Shown here: piece by piece, positions 10,801-19,282 of the stretch
How the letters are laid out: each line of letters begins with the position of its first letter
Position numbering within the stretch: the stretch's first letter is position 1
DNA from: Clostridia bacterium
Lineage (GTDB): Bacteria > Bacillota_A > Clostridia > Monoglobales > Monoglobaceae
Length of the DNA stretch: 64,000 bases
Direction of reading: 5' to 3'
Assembly: GCA_017436135.1 (NCBI GenBank)
Contig: JAFSDQ010000020.1
Location: forward strand, 1-64,000
The notes under the pieces: generated by a model
What the model saw: the letters and a program-made list of their open reading frames with translations, nothing else
Databases searched by the model: none
Told to the model about the DNA's origin: nothing
Translations under genes and position numbers: made by a program

Positions 10801-12097
10801 CACCTATCTCCGTAATCATAGAATCAGAGGGAGAAAGACCTGTAGTTTCTATGTCAAAGACCACATAAGAGGAGTCAAGACAAATATGCGAATTTTTGGG
10901 AGGCATATCGTCTATAAGATAGCCCTCTATTCCGTAGATAACCTTAAAATCCTCGTGCTTTGATGCCGCCTTATGGGCATCGGGAAAAGCCTGTGCAACG
11001 CCATGGTCGGTAATTGCAAGAGCCTTGTGCCCCCATTTTGCGGCGCGGTTTATAAGGTCGCCCACAGAGGAAATTCCGTCAAGAGCGCTCATTTTGGAAT
11101 GGGCGTGGAGCTCAACCCTCTTCTCCTCCGAGTTGTCCATACGAACGGGAGGGTTCTCTAAAAGCTCCAGAGAACGCACCTTCAGTATGGGCTTTCGTAT
11201 ATATTGGTCAACTTCATAAGTGCCCGAAAGCTTGAGTCTTTTTCCTGTATCAACAAGGGAAAGAACCTTTTCAAGACGGTCCTTTGGTGCAAAAGCGTTA
11301 CAGGAGCAAGACCAGGAATCGTCGCCAATTGCAAACTTTATGGAAACCTTGTCCTCAAACCGCTCGTTTTTGGACTTAATTTCTCTGCTCTCCCAGGTAA
11401 GAACCGTACCCTCTATAACATAGGTGGGGTTTGCGGCACCCTCGGGGGCAAGCTCCAGTGTAGAAATTGGCACAGGGGGAGTTGGAATAGGCTTGCCAAA
11501 GAGCAAGCCAAGCTTTTTTTCGCTGACTGGGGCTTCTGCCACAACAGAACGCTCTGCCATCTTCTGATTTGTAATTTCTATTTGAGCTTTTTCCCGCTCT
11601 TCAAGATATTCCTGGACATTCAGCTCGCTGTATATAAGGTTTACCTCAAAATCACGGTCAAGCTCGGATTTTATAGTGCTGCGAAGATATTCCGTAAAGC
11701 TGTTTTTAACAAGAAAATTGCTTCCCCCAACAATGTTTGAAATATTTATTTTGTTTCCGTCTATCTCCACAGCTATTTTTGAGAGAAAAGGCCGACAAAC
11801 TCCGCAATTGCGGAGAAAAGCATCAATAAGCTCCATAACATATTCACTGTCGGGAGTAATATCAGGAGTGTAAAAGCTTATATCAAAATCGCTTAAGCCG
11901 TATATATCGGCTGCCATAGATGCAAAGTCAAGGATTTCGCCCCTGGGCAAAGCAAATTTTGATGCAAGAGTGACTTCGACCCGATTGGCAACCATATCAA
12001 GGCGGCAGCTTTTAAGCTCGCATTGCTCCAAGGTGGAGGCAAGGGGCTCTACAACTGTCACCTTGTCAAATAATTCAAGTAATCCGTTATTTTTCAT
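7817..12097 (-). CDS. polC: DNA polymerase III alpha subunit, Gram-positive PolC type
   Basis: 1426 residues. PolC is the main replicative polymerase of low-GC Gram-positives and carries its own proofreading exonuclease. After an N-terminal domain there is an OB domain (about 220-320), a PHP domain opening with VELHAHSKMSALDG (about 326), and an inserted DEDDh exonuclease with YVVFDIETTGL (about 409) and HNASFDCGF. A four-cysteine zinc module (CPECKH...CPHCGTKM, about 895-930) precedes the catalytic motif PDIDLNFSGEYQ (about 950). The start at 12097 has GGAG at ideal spacing. ispG ends 33 bp upstream, matching the ispG-polC order common in Firmicutes. Confidence 0.97.
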   Translation of the reverse strand: MKNNGLLELFDKVTVVEPLASTLEQCELKSCRLDMVANRVEVTLASKFALPRGEILDFASMAADIYGLSDFDISFYTPDITPDSEYVMELIDAFLRNCGVCRPFLSKIAVEIDGNKINISNIVGGSNFLVKNSFTEYLRSTIKSELDRDFEVNLIYSELNVQEYLEEREKAQIEITNQKMAERSVVAEAPVSEKKLGLLFGKPIPTPPVPISTLELAPEGAANPTYVIEGTVLTWESREIKSKNERFEDKVSIKFAIGDDSWSCSCNAFAPKDRLEKVLSLVDTGKRLKLSGTYEVDQYIRKPILKVRSLELLENPPVRMDNSEEKRVELHAHSKMSALDGISSVGDLINRAAKWGHKALAITDHGVAQAFPDAHKAASKHEDFKVIYGIEGYLIDDMPPKNSHICLDSSYVVFDIETTGLSPSDSMITEIGAIKIEKGEITKTFSHLINPQTPIPPNIVELTGITDDMVRDMPTIDEVLPEFLEFCRDSVVVAHNASFDCGFIRYNATKLGLSFHNKTLDTLKLSRELFPGEKKHSLDVMCKRLGVSLENHHRAVDDATATAEAFLKLSEMVNKKAPSATDYSIETRPELVTSQKYHVIILAKNYVGLKNLYKLISMSNLKYFHRKPGMPKSIIEKHREGLIIGSACEAGELFRGMVEKKSTEELLDIAEFYDFLEIQPLGNNEFMLRNGTVATREELQALNKQIVEIGDKLNIPTVATCDVHFLDPEDAMYRRVLMGAQGYSDADLQAPLFLRTTEEMLDEFSYLGDRAKEIVIDNTCKIADMCEKIQPVKDGSYPPSIENCEQDLVDMCHEKAHRIYGEVLPEIVQKRMDRELDCITKYGYSVMYMIAHKLVKKSNEAGYLVGSRGSVGSSFAAFLSDITEVNALCPHYICPECKHSQWFEHGEYPTGIDMPDKECPHCGTKMRKDGLEIPFETFLGFKGDKVPDIDLNFSGEYQATAHKYVGELFGDEYVFKAGTIGTIAEKTAIAYAKKYYEEKGIVAPEEELIRVSKGLVDVKRTTGQHPGGIIVCPKTMDIHDFCPIQHPADKKDSDIITTHFDFHSIHDNLLKLDILGHDDPSTIRMLEDLTGINALEVPLDDPAVMSLFSGTEALGVTPEQIGSEVGTFGVPEFGTSFVRGMLVETKPTTFVELLIISGLSHGTDVWLNNAQDLVKAKTATLSEVIGLRDDIMVYLIHKGLEPGMAFKIMEFVRKGRAAKEGMPEDFENAMRENNVPDWYIDSCKKIKYMFPKAHAAAYVMMALRIAYFKVHHPLEFYAAYFTVRADLFDAAIMTNGKEKVKAEMQVINLKGTGATANEKDLYTILEICLEMYERGYAFLPVDLYKSHARKFRIVDGAILPPLNAFAGVGDSAAEALMNGAKEGKFLSQEDLKSRTGVNKSVVETLAENGVLDGLAETSQIDFFGLL

Positions 12098-12129
12098 AAT
12101 AATCTCCAATTTTTATGTTATATAGTACC

Positions 12130-13170
12130 TCAAAAATCCTCAATTTCTTTCAGCAAGCGCTGAACAATCCGGTCTTCGGGAATTTTTTCTACAATCTTTC
12201 CTTTTTTAAACAAAACAGCACAGCCGTCGCCCCCTGCAATGCCTATGTCCGCATCAGAGGCTTCTCCGGGACCATTTACCACACAGCCCATAACCGCAAC
12301 CTTAAGCTTTTTGGGAATACCGCTTACAGCCTCGGTTACAGCGTTTGCGATGGGAATAAGGTCTATTTTCGTTCTTCCGCAGGTGGGACAGGAAACCACA
12401 GACACACAATCTCCCCCAAGATTAAGGGATTTAAGTATAAGCTTTGCAGCCTCAACCTCCCGAACAGGGTCGTCTGTAAGGGAAACACGAATGGTGTCAC
12501 CGATTCCGTCTGCAAGAAGAGAACCAATACCAATAGCAGATTTTACAATCCCCTCTTTTGTTGTCCCCGCCTCGGTTACCCCAATGTGCAAAGGATAATC
12601 AAACTCGGAGGCAGCAAGACGATACGCAGCAATGGTTGTCTTAACATCAGATGATTTCATAGAAAGAGCAATATGGTCAAAGCCGCAGCGGTTGAGAATT
12701 TCAATATGTTCTCTTGCGCTCTCTACCATTGCTTTTGCAAGGTCGCCACCGCATTTTTCAAGCAAGCCTGCCTGTAGAGAACCGCCGTTTACACCTATGC
12801 GAATAGGCACACCTGCGGCGCCTGCCGCATCAGCGACAGCCTCTGCACGGGCAATTCCCCCTAAATTCCCGGGGTTAATGCGGATTTTATGTACACCTGC
12901 TTTTATGCACGAAAGGGCAAGACGGTAATCAAAGTGTATGTCTGCTACAACAGGCATGGGGGACATAGCAACAACTTCCCCCATAACAGCTGCCGCTTCG
13001 GGAGTGGGTACAGCCAGGCGTACAATCTCGCAGCCTGCGCTATAGAGGGCGCCAAGCTGTGCTTTCACAGCATCTAAATCTGTGGTAGCAACATTCAGCA
13101 TAGACTGAACAGCAATGGGACTCCCCCCGCCAATGGTGATATTTTTTATTTTAATAGATTTTTTGCTCAT
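12130..13170 (-). CDS. ispG: 4-hydroxy-3-methylbut-2-en-1-yl diphosphate synthase, MEP pathway
   Basis: 346 residues. IspG is the [4Fe-4S] enzyme that reductively opens MEcPP to HMBPP. It has the N-terminal TIM barrel (KNITIGGGSPIAVQSM at the start) and the C-terminal cluster-binding domain with SCPTCGRTKIDL and GCVVNGPGEASDADIG, which supply the cysteine ligands. I start at 13170 (MSKKS), with AAGG about nine bases upstream. The reading frame stays open for a further 60 codons, but those codons come from a dispersed 97-bp repeat and are not conserved protein. dxr and rseP, often upstream of ispG, are absent here. Confidence 0.95.
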   Translation of the reverse strand: MSKKSIKIKNITIGGGSPIAVQSMLNVATTDLDAVKAQLGALYSAGCEIVRLAVPTPEAAAVMGEVVAMSPMPVVADIHFDYRLALSCIKAGVHKIRINPGNLGGIARAEAVADAAGAAGVPIRIGVNGGSLQAGLLEKCGGDLAKAMVESAREHIEILNRCGFDHIALSMKSSDVKTTIAAYRLAASEFDYPLHIGVTEAGTTKEGIVKSAIGIGSLLADGIGDTIRVSLTDDPVREVEAAKLILKSLNLGGDCVSVVSCPTCGRTKIDLIPIANAVTEAVSGIPKKLKVAVMGCVVNGPGEASDADIGIAGGDGCAVLFKKGKIVEKIPEDRIVQRLLKEIEDF

Positions 13171-13199
13171 TTTTAATACCTTGCTTTCTTTTTTATTGT

Positions 13200-13296
13200 C
13201 TCCCTCTTTGAGGGGCGCTGCTCTCCGGTGGAGAGCGTTCAGCGCTGACCGAGGCGGCAGCCGAGATAAGCTTGCCGTCAGGCAAGTCGGTGGGAG
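13200..13296 (-). repeat. 97-bp dispersed repeat, copy 1
   Basis: Identical over all 97 bp to 17270-17366 on the opposite strand. It contains internal palindromes such as CTCTCC/GGAGAG and TTGCC/GGCAA. This copy lies inside the ispG 5' leader. Confidence 0.93.
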
Positions 13297-13339
13297 TGTA
13301 CAAATCAATTTCACAAGCTCCTCCCGTACCAAAACACAA

Positions 13340-13480
13340 TTTATGCGCAAAACCCTTGTAGGGAATGCATTTATGCATTCCGCCCCGGAACGGATAAATC
13401 CGTCCCCTGCGGTGTTCTATGAAATAATCCCCCGCCATTGTAGGGACAGGCGTCCTCGACGGTCCATTGCAGGACGTTCG
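13340..13480. repeat. Mosaic palindromic repeat cluster in the ispG leader
   Basis: Contains GTAGGGAATGCATTTATGC-type and GGAACGGATAAATCCGT-type palindromic units, also seen at 37345-37433 and 46830-46886, plus a GTAGGGACAGGCG unit. No ORF of interest. Confidence 0.7.
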
Positions 13481-13495
13481 TAAACGTTTTCTACA

Positions 13496-13524
13496 ATTAT
13501 AACATAACAAAATATACAAAGCAA
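13496..13524 (-). promoter_or_regulatory. Promoter for ispG
   Basis: Minus strand: TTGCTT, 17-bp spacer, TATAAT. It implies a leader of roughly 320 nt before the ispG start, most of it repeat sequence. Confidence 0.65.
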
Positions 13525-13661
13525 GGGAATGAGAAAAATTTATCGGCACAAAAAGAAACGAGAAATTTCCTTATTTAATATTATATATAAGGCTGTTATT
13601 ATCAAATTCGGCAATTTTACGACTTTTATTTTAAAAAAAGCAAAAAAATATAAAAAAACCC

Positions 13662-13690
13662 TTGACAGATGGCGATTGAGGTATTAAAAT
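13662..13690 (+). promoter_or_regulatory. Distal promoter of the SLH surface protein gene
   Basis: TTGACA, 17-bp spacer, TAAAAT. It lies 166 bp upstream of a second, better promoter. Confidence 0.6.
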
Positions 13691-13827
13691 AGAGTAGCAA
13701 ATAATAAAACTAAAATGTGAAAGTGTCTAAACTACCCCAAATTATGGAAAATACGTACCATGGTTAGGGAAAATATTATTTAATTTTGTTCAGATTGTTA
13801 CAAAACTATTAAAATTAAAATTAGTTA

Positions 13828-13857
13828 TTGACATTTGGCACGTTTTGGTGGTATAAT
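13828..13857 (+). promoter_or_regulatory. Proximal strong promoter of the SLH surface protein gene
   Basis: Consensus TTGACA, 18-bp spacer, consensus TATAAT with an extended TGG before the -10. Transcription should begin near 13864, giving a leader of about 110 nt. Confidence 0.85.
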
Positions 13858-13865
13858 TTGAAATA

Positions 13866-13935
13866 AGCTAATAGATATACTTAAGACAGGTATACTCTTG
13901 TTGGCTTATACTGCATGATAAATGCAGAATAAAGT
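13866..13935 (+). promoter_or_regulatory. Structured 5' leader of the SLH protein mRNA
   Basis: AAGCTAA pairs with TTGGCTT and, inside that, ATATAC pairs with GTATAC, so one long hairpin begins within a few bases of the predicted transcript start. A second hairpin, TGCAT/ATGCA, follows before AAGGAGG. Such 5' hairpins commonly stabilise very abundant mRNAs; that role is inferred. Confidence 0.5.
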
Positions 13936-13976
13936 AGAAAAAAATTAAAATTTATATTTTTAAGGAGGATTTGGGA

Positions 13977-16900
13977 ATGAGAAATCTCAAAAAAGTTATT
14001 GCTTTAGTAGCTGTTTTCGCTATGATGGTTAGCACTGTTGCTTTTGCTCAGTTCTCTGACGTAGCAGAAGATCACAACTATTACGAAGCAATCGAAATGT
14101 TAAGCAACCTCAAAATTTTGACCGGTGACGATCAGGATGGCGACGGTACAATGGACTTCAGACCTGAAGACAAAATCACAAGAGCTGAAGTAGCAGTTAT
14201 TATATCCAGAATTCAGGGTATCAACAACGCTGCACAGGTAGCTACAGAATTTGTCGATGTTCCTTCAAGCCACTGGGCTTCAGGTTATGTTGCACAGGCA
14301 GCAGGCCAGAAGATCGTAAATGGTTATGGTGATGGAAACTTTGGTCCTGAGGACAACGTTCTTTATGAGCAGGCAGTTAAAATGCTTATGGAAACATTGG
14401 GTTATGCTCCCTTTGTTGAAGCAAACGGCGGTTACCCCACAGGTCACCTCACAGCTGCTCAGAGATATGGCGTTGTTGAAGGCGTAGTTGGCGGCACACC
14501 TGGTGTAGAAGCTACAAGAGGTCAGATTGCACAGATGGTTTACAATGCAATCGATACTCCTATCATGGACAGATACACCTATGGTAAGGACGCTGAATAC
14601 ATGATCTTTGATGGTAAGAGCGATCGTGACTTCATGACACTTCTCACAAGAGACCTTGGTGTTAAGAAGTTCACAGCTATTCTTAATGAAACAGCTATCA
14701 CAAAGCTTGATACTTTCAAGACAATCGACACATCTGATGCTGCTGTAGTTGACTTTGACTTCACAGATTATGATGATACAGACGAGTACAACAACTATGA
14801 AATTGCTGAAGTAGCAAGTGGTACTGTTTTCGAAGGCGAGTCTGAAGCAAGCGCTCTTCTCGGACAGGAAGTTGAAGTATATGTTCAGGAAGCTTCAAGA
14901 AGAGGCGAGTTTGATATCATCAGCATCGCTGCTACAGCTAAGAACTCTGCTTTAGCAATCGGTCTTGATGCGTTTAAGGCTTATGTTGACGGCGGTTCTA
15001 CTGTTGCTGACACAATCCAGTACTACAAGAACGCTACAGACAGAACAGCTACAGATGTTAAGTTGACAGCTGCTCCTAAGGTAATCCTCAACGGTGTTGC
15101 TACAGACTTTGATGTATTCTCAGAACTCGCTGACAAGACCTGGAGTGGTGAAATCGTTCTTCTTGACAACGGTTCAACAACAAACTATGACATTATCTTC
15201 GTAAATGTTAACACACCTGTTGTTGTAGACGAAGTTTCTGCAAACGGTAAGGTTACCATTAAGAATGATGATGCAGAGACAATCGACGGCAAGAGAATTC
15301 AACTCTACTTTGACGAAGAAGATACAACTCAGATCATCAACCTTACAAAAGATGGTGTTGCTATAGACTTCACAGAGCTCGCTGAATGGGATGTTCTTTC
15401 TGTACTTGCTAATGATAAGAACGCTTACATCGATGCTGAAGTTATCAGCAGCGGTAAGATCGAAGGTTCTGTAAGTGCAAAGACACCTACTACAACAGGC
15501 CCTGCTTACACAATCGCAGGTGACAACTATCAGGTAGCTAAGTACGCTTACGAGTGCGGTAGCCTCCAGCCTGGTTCTGCAGGTATCTTCTACATTGATA
15601 ACTATGGTAAGATCGTAGCTTATGACAAGACAGGCAACGCTACTGCTTCTGACGCTTACGCTTACATCCTCAATGCTACACGTACTCAGGATGACTGGGG
15701 TAACGAAAATGTAAGAGTTCAGCTCCTTGACAAGAGTGGCGCAGTTTATGACGCTTACTTTGCTTCAAAGGTAAAGCTTGAATATGCTCCTTATGTTCTT
15801 AAAGCTGCAGGATCTGGTACGCTGAACGCAAGCTATGACCTCGAAGATATCGATGCTGAAACATTTGCAGATGAGTTGAAGAACGCTTTCGTAACATACG
15901 AAGCTAACTCAAGCGGCGAAATCAAGACAGTTACTTTCGAGCAGACTGATGAAGATGTTTCTTCACTCTACTTCACAAAGGCTGGCGAAGGCGCTGAATA
16001 TGACCTTGACAATGCTACAATCAAGGTTGGCGGTAAGAAGTTTGATGTTGATGAAGATACAGTTGTATTCTACATCACAAATAATGAAACATTGCCTGCA
16101 AACAAGGTTTATAATGTAGACACTGATACTATCTCTGGTACTGCAAGCAAGACTTCTTCAAGAGTAGATACAGTTGCTTCTTTGGCTGATGATACATTCG
16201 ATTATGCAAGAATTTACGACGCACAGGATGGCGTAGCTTCTGCAATCGTTATTTTCAATACAAAGGGTGGCATCTCCGGCTCAAGCAGCCTTGCTGTAAT
16301 CGATTCTGTTGGTAAGGCAGTTGTTGGTGAAGATACAGTTGATGCGGTTACATTCTTCAAGGACGGCGAGAAGTTTACTGCTTACACAGATGTAGATTAT
16401 TCTGGTCCTACCCTTTATGGAGTTGCAGCTGGTTCACTCTTCAAGCTCGCTTTGAGTGCTGACGGCACAACTATTACAGATGCTGTAGCTTATGGTACAG
16501 TTGCACTTGCTGATGATGATGATGATAACGCTTTGACAGATCCTCAACCTGCTGCACTGGCTCTTGAGATCTCTGGCGCAGTTAACCTCAACAATGCTAA
16601 TACTGCCCTTAAGGAAGCAACTTACTTTGGTCCTGTAGTTGATTATGTATCAGGCAGCAAGACAATCAGAATCGCTCTTCCTGCAATTTCTGGTTATGAC
16701 TTCACAGACTACACTTCTATAAAGGCTGCTAACGCTAACGTTTATGTTTACGATCCTCTTAAGACCACCAACAAGATTTCTGTAGGTGTTCCTGCAGACG
16801 TAAACTATGACAAGCAGCTCGTTGAGCAGGCTAACGCTAATGACGATGCATTAGTTGCTGACAAGGCAGTTAAGGTTAAGAATGGCGCATCCGAAACTAC

Positions 16901-17027
16901 AATAGTTGATGCAACTAAAGACGCTCTTGGTTTGATGGACTTCGTAGTAGCTTACGAATATGATGGCGACATCATCGACGTAGTTATCTACAGACCTTAT
17001 GACTTTGGTAAGTACTTCGTAGAATAA
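13977..17027 (+). CDS. Large SLH-domain surface protein, probable main S-layer protein
   Basis: 1016 residues. A signal peptide (MRNLKKVIALVAVFAMMVSTVAFA, about 24 residues, cut after AFA) is followed by three SLH domains over about residues 26-200: FSDVAEDHNYYEAIEML..., FVDVPSSHWASGYV... and a degenerate third. SLH modules bind pyruvylated wall polysaccharide. The remaining 800 residues are Asp-, Thr- and Val-rich beta domains without cysteine-rich or enzymatic motifs, with an acidic run DDDDDN near 842. The ATG is chosen by AAGGAGG at 8-bp spacing. Tandem promoters, a hairpin leader, a strong ribosome site, an intrinsic terminator and a restricted codon set all indicate very high expression. 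Surface role is solid, the S-layer role inferred. Confidence 0.88.
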   Translation: MRNLKKVIALVAVFAMMVSTVAFAQFSDVAEDHNYYEAIEMLSNLKILTGDDQDGDGTMDFRPEDKITRAEVAVIISRIQGINNAAQVATEFVDVPSSHWASGYVAQAAGQKIVNGYGDGNFGPEDNVLYEQAVKMLMETLGYAPFVEANGGYPTGHLTAAQRYGVVEGVVGGTPGVEATRGQIAQMVYNAIDTPIMDRYTYGKDAEYMIFDGKSDRDFMTLLTRDLGVKKFTAILNETAITKLDTFKTIDTSDAAVVDFDFTDYDDTDEYNNYEIAEVASGTVFEGESEASALLGQEVEVYVQEASRRGEFDIISIAATAKNSALAIGLDAFKAYVDGGSTVADTIQYYKNATDRTATDVKLTAAPKVILNGVATDFDVFSELADKTWSGEIVLLDNGSTTNYDIIFVNVNTPVVVDEVSANGKVTIKNDDAETIDGKRIQLYFDEEDTTQIINLTKDGVAIDFTELAEWDVLSVLANDKNAYIDAEVISSGKIEGSVSAKTPTTTGPAYTIAGDNYQVAKYAYECGSLQPGSAGIFYIDNYGKIVAYDKTGNATASDAYAYILNATRTQDDWGNENVRVQLLDKSGAVYDAYFASKVKLEYAPYVLKAAGSGTLNASYDLEDIDAETFADELKNAFVTYEANSSGEIKTVTFEQTDEDVSSLYFTKAGEGAEYDLDNATIKVGGKKFDVDEDTVVFYITNNETLPANKVYNVDTDTISGTASKTSSRVDTVASLADDTFDYARIYDAQDGVASAIVIFNTKGGISGSSSLAVIDSVGKAVVGEDTVDAVTFFKDGEKFTAYTDVDYSGPTLYGVAAGSLFKLALSADGTTITDAVAYGTVALADDDDDNALTDPQPAALALEISGAVNLNNANTALKEATYFGPVVDYVSGSKTIRIALPAISGYDFTDYTSIKAANANVYVYDPLKTTNKISVGVPADVNYDKQLVEQANANDDALVADKAVKVKNGASETTIVDATKDALGLMDFVVAYEYDGDIIDVVIYRPYDFGKYFVE

Positions 17028-17058
17028 TCTATAGAATACTGACTGAAATTAAATTTTC

Positions 17059-17089
17059 AAAGAGAGACCTTCGGGTCTCTCTTTTTTTG
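17059..17089 (+). terminator. Intrinsic terminator of the SLH surface protein gene
   Basis: AGAGAGACC and GGTCTCTCT form a 9-bp stem on a TTCG tetraloop, followed by a run of T. Confidence 0.93.
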
Positions 17090-17104
17090 TGTATAAGGAT
17101 ATAC

Positions 17105-17249
17105 GTGTCATTTTGCGAAGCGCCACACAGGGCGTTCCCTACAATATCTTATGAAATCACGTCCACACTGTAGGGGAGGGGCAAGATCCCCCGCAGAAAA
17201 CGAGCCCTCCTCATTGAGGAGGGTGGCGCGCGCAGCGTGCCGGGAGGAG
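17105..17249. repeat. Dispersed palindromic repeats downstream of the SLH gene
   Basis: Contains a GCGTTCCCTACAAT unit, a TAGGGGAGGGGCAAGATCCCC unit and, at 17202-17249, a 48-bp GC-rich repeat with CCTCCTCATTGAGGAGG that recurs unchanged at 18155-18202. No gene is seen here. Confidence 0.75.
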
Positions 17250-17269
17250 GTTACAAATTAATTTACACG

Positions 17270-17366
17270 CTCCCACCGACTTGCCTGACGGCAAGCTTAT
17301 CTCGGCTGCCGCCTCGGTCAGCGCTGAACGCTCTCCACCGGAGAGCAGCGCCCCTCAAAGAGGGAG
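17270..17366 (+). repeat. 97-bp dispersed repeat, copy 2
   Basis: Exact inverted-orientation duplicate of 13200-13296. The two copies bracket the SLH gene as a 97-bp perfect inverted repeat about 4 kb apart. A small ORF across it is not considered a gene. Confidence 0.93.
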
Positions 17367-17435
17367 GCGGTGCAAAGGGGGGGATTCAATTCAACGAACC
17401 ATATACAAAAAATTTAATTTATTTCCTATTTTATC

Positions 17436-17464
17436 TTGATAATAACGGCTCAATATGATAAAAT
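17436..17464 (+). promoter_or_regulatory. Promoter for ruvA
   Basis: TTGATA, 17-bp spacer, TAAAAT, ending 26 bp before the ruvA start. It lies after the repeats, so ruvA is transcribed independently of them. No SOS box was recognised. Confidence 0.6.
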
Positions 17465-17489
17465 AAATAGATAATGGAGGATTGTAGCT

Positions 17490-18080
17490 ATGTTTGATTA
17501 TATATCCGGAACACTTATAGAAAAAACAGAAAACTATGCCGTTGTTGATGCAGGAGGCATAGGGTATCGTATATATTCTACAAAGACAAGCCTTGATGAT
17601 ATGGGAGAGGCAGGCAGAAACGTAAAACTTTATATCTTTATGAATATAAAAAACGCCTCTGATATGGTTTCCCTTTACGGCTTTTCCACAAAGGAGGAGC
17701 GAAACACCTTTGAAATGATTCTTGGTGTGTCGGGGGTGGGGGCTAAAACAGCCGCCGCACTTTTGTCAAACATATCTGCATCAAAATTTGCTCTCTGTGT
17801 TGTAACAGGGGACAGTAAATATTTATCAGCAAACACACCCGGGCTTGGTCCAAAGGGCGCTCAAAGAATTATACTTGAGCTAAAGGATAAATTTAAACAT
17901 ATTGAAGTAGAAGATTTAAACACAAGGGAGATATTTACAGTGCCTGTTCAGGCAAATGACGAGGCGGTTTCAGCGTTAGTTGTTCTTGGCTACAGTCGAC
18001 CAGAGGCAGAAAAAGCCCTTATCGGGGCAACAGGTACCACGGAAGAAAAAATTAAATATGCCCTGAAGAGATTGATGTAG
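17490..18080 (+). CDS. ruvA: Holliday junction branch migration protein RuvA
   Basis: 196 residues, normal length. RuvA tetramers clamp four-way junctions and load RuvB. The N-terminal OB fold begins MFDYISGTLIEKTENYAVVDAGGIGYRI. Two helix-hairpin-helix motifs follow (MILGVSGVGAKTAAALLS and NTPGLGPKGAQRIILEL), and the C-terminal RuvB-binding domain covers about residues 150-196 (AVSALVVLGYSRPEAEKAL). GGAGG precedes the ATG. ruvB follows on the same strand after an unusually long 169-bp gap filled with repeats. Confidence 0.97.
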   Translation: MFDYISGTLIEKTENYAVVDAGGIGYRIYSTKTSLDDMGEAGRNVKLYIFMNIKNASDMVSLYGFSTKEERNTFEMILGVSGVGAKTAAALLSNISASKFALCVVTGDSKYLSANTPGLGPKGAQRIILELKDKFKHIEVEDLNTREIFTVPVQANDEAVSALVVLGYSRPEAEKALIGATGTTEEKIKYALKRLM

Positions 18081-18094
18081 AGCGAAAAAGATTC

Positions 18095-18202
18095 ACGTGC
18101 TCCCACCGACAAACCTAACGGTTTGCCACCTCCCTCACAGAGGGAGGCTAAATTGAGCCCTCCTCATTGAGGAGGGTGGCGCGCGCAGCGTGCCGGGAGG
18201 AG
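18095..18202. repeat. Repeat insertion between ruvA and ruvB
   Basis: Begins with GCTCCCACCGAC, the first bases of the 97-bp repeat, continues through CCTCCCTCACAGAGGGAGG, and ends with an exact copy (18155-18202) of the 48-bp repeat at 17202-17249. Confidence 0.85.
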
Positions 18203-18249
18203 TTGCGAAATACACAACACAACAAATTATATGAAACGGATTGAGTATT

Positions 18250-19263
18250 ATGGAAATAGATGCTGAAAACAGAATTGTTACCACTTCCGAAATGAATGGT
18301 GACAACGAAATTGAATACAGCCTGCGGCCGAAAAGGCTTTCTGAATATATCGGTCAGCAAAAAGCCAAGGAAAACCTTAAGGTTTTTATAGATGCTGCAA
18401 AAAAACGCGGAGATTCCCTTGACCATGTGTTGCTTTATGGCCCTCCCGGGCTTGGCAAGACTACTCTTGCGGGAATAATTGCCAACGAAATGGGCGTAAA
18501 TCTGCGGATTACATCAGGCCCTGCTATAGAAAAGCAAGGAGATTTGGCGGCTCTTCTTACAAACCTTGGAGAGGGAGATATTTTGTTTGTTGACGAAATT
18601 CACCGCCTAAATCGCAGCGTGGAAGAGATACTTTATCCCGCAATGGAGGATTATGCCCTTGATATTATAATAGGAAAGGGTCCCTCTGCCCGGTCTATTC
18701 GCCTTGACTTGCCTCGATTTACCCTGATTGGGGCTACAACAAAGGCGGGAGCGCTGACAGCGCCTCTCCGTGACAGATTTGGTGTAATATTAAGACTTGA
18801 AATGTACACAAAGGAAGAGCTTGCAGAAATTGTTACAAGAAGTGCAGATATACTGAAAATTGGCATAGAGAGAGGCGGGGCGGCAGAGATTGCATCCCGT
18901 TCCCGGGGGACACCGAGAATTGCAAACCGACTTTTAAAGCGTGTCCGTGACTTTGCGGAAATTACTGCAGACGGAACAATTACAAATTCTGTCGCAGATG
19001 AAGCCCTTTGCAAGATGGAGGTTGACTCCCTTGGACTTGATGCCATAGATAAACGAATGCTTATGACCGTAATCCGTTTATATAACGGAGGACCGGTCGG
19101 ATTAGATACACTTGCCGCAACTATCGGTGAGGAAAGCGATACCATAGAGGATGTTTACGAGCCTTATCTTATGCAAATTGGCTTTTTAAGCCGAACCCCC
19201 AGGGGAAGAGTGGTAACACCTCTTGCCTATAAGCATTTTGGCGTGGAATACGAAGGGAATTAA
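18250..19263 (+). CDS. ruvB: Holliday junction branch migration ATPase RuvB
   Basis: 337 residues. RuvB is the hexameric AAA+ motor of RuvABC. It shows the family start [19 protein letters not shown], Walker [16 protein letters not shown], Walker [12 protein letters not shown], sensor 1 [19 protein letters not shown] and the C-terminal winged helix ending in [16 protein letters not shown]. The ATG at 18250 is preferred; an in-frame TTG lies three codons earlier, and the ribosome site is weak for either. It normally follows ruvA directly, but here a repeat block separates them. metG begins just after the stop. Confidence 0.95.
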   Translation: MEIDAENRIVTTSEMNGDNEIEYSLRPKRLSEYIGQQKAKENLKVFIDAAKKRGDSLDHVLLYGPPGLGKTTLAGIIANEMGVNLRITSGPAIEKQGDLAALLTNLGEGDILFVDEIHRLNRSVEEILYPAMEDYALDIIIGKGPSARSIRLDLPRFTLIGATTKAGALTAPLRDRFGVILRLEMYTKEELAEIVTRSADILKIGIERGGAAEIASRSRGTPRIANRLLKRVRDFAEITADGTITNSVADEALCKMEVDSLGLDAIDKRMLMTVIRLYNGGPVGLDTLAATIGEESDTIEDVYEPYLMQIGFLSRTPRGRVVTPLAYKHFGVEYEGN

Positions 19264-19282
19264 AATGAAAGGAAATACAACA

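Noticed and set aside
13171..13350. N-terminal extension of IspG by 60 codons
   Set aside because: It lies in the repeat, lacks family similarity, and a proper ribosome site sits before 13170.
17237..17458. 73-codon ORF with the peptide PPTCLTASLSRLPPRSAL
   Set aside because: The peptide is encoded by the 97-bp dispersed repeat, and the same words appear as a spurious N-terminal extension of ispG. No ribosome site supports it.
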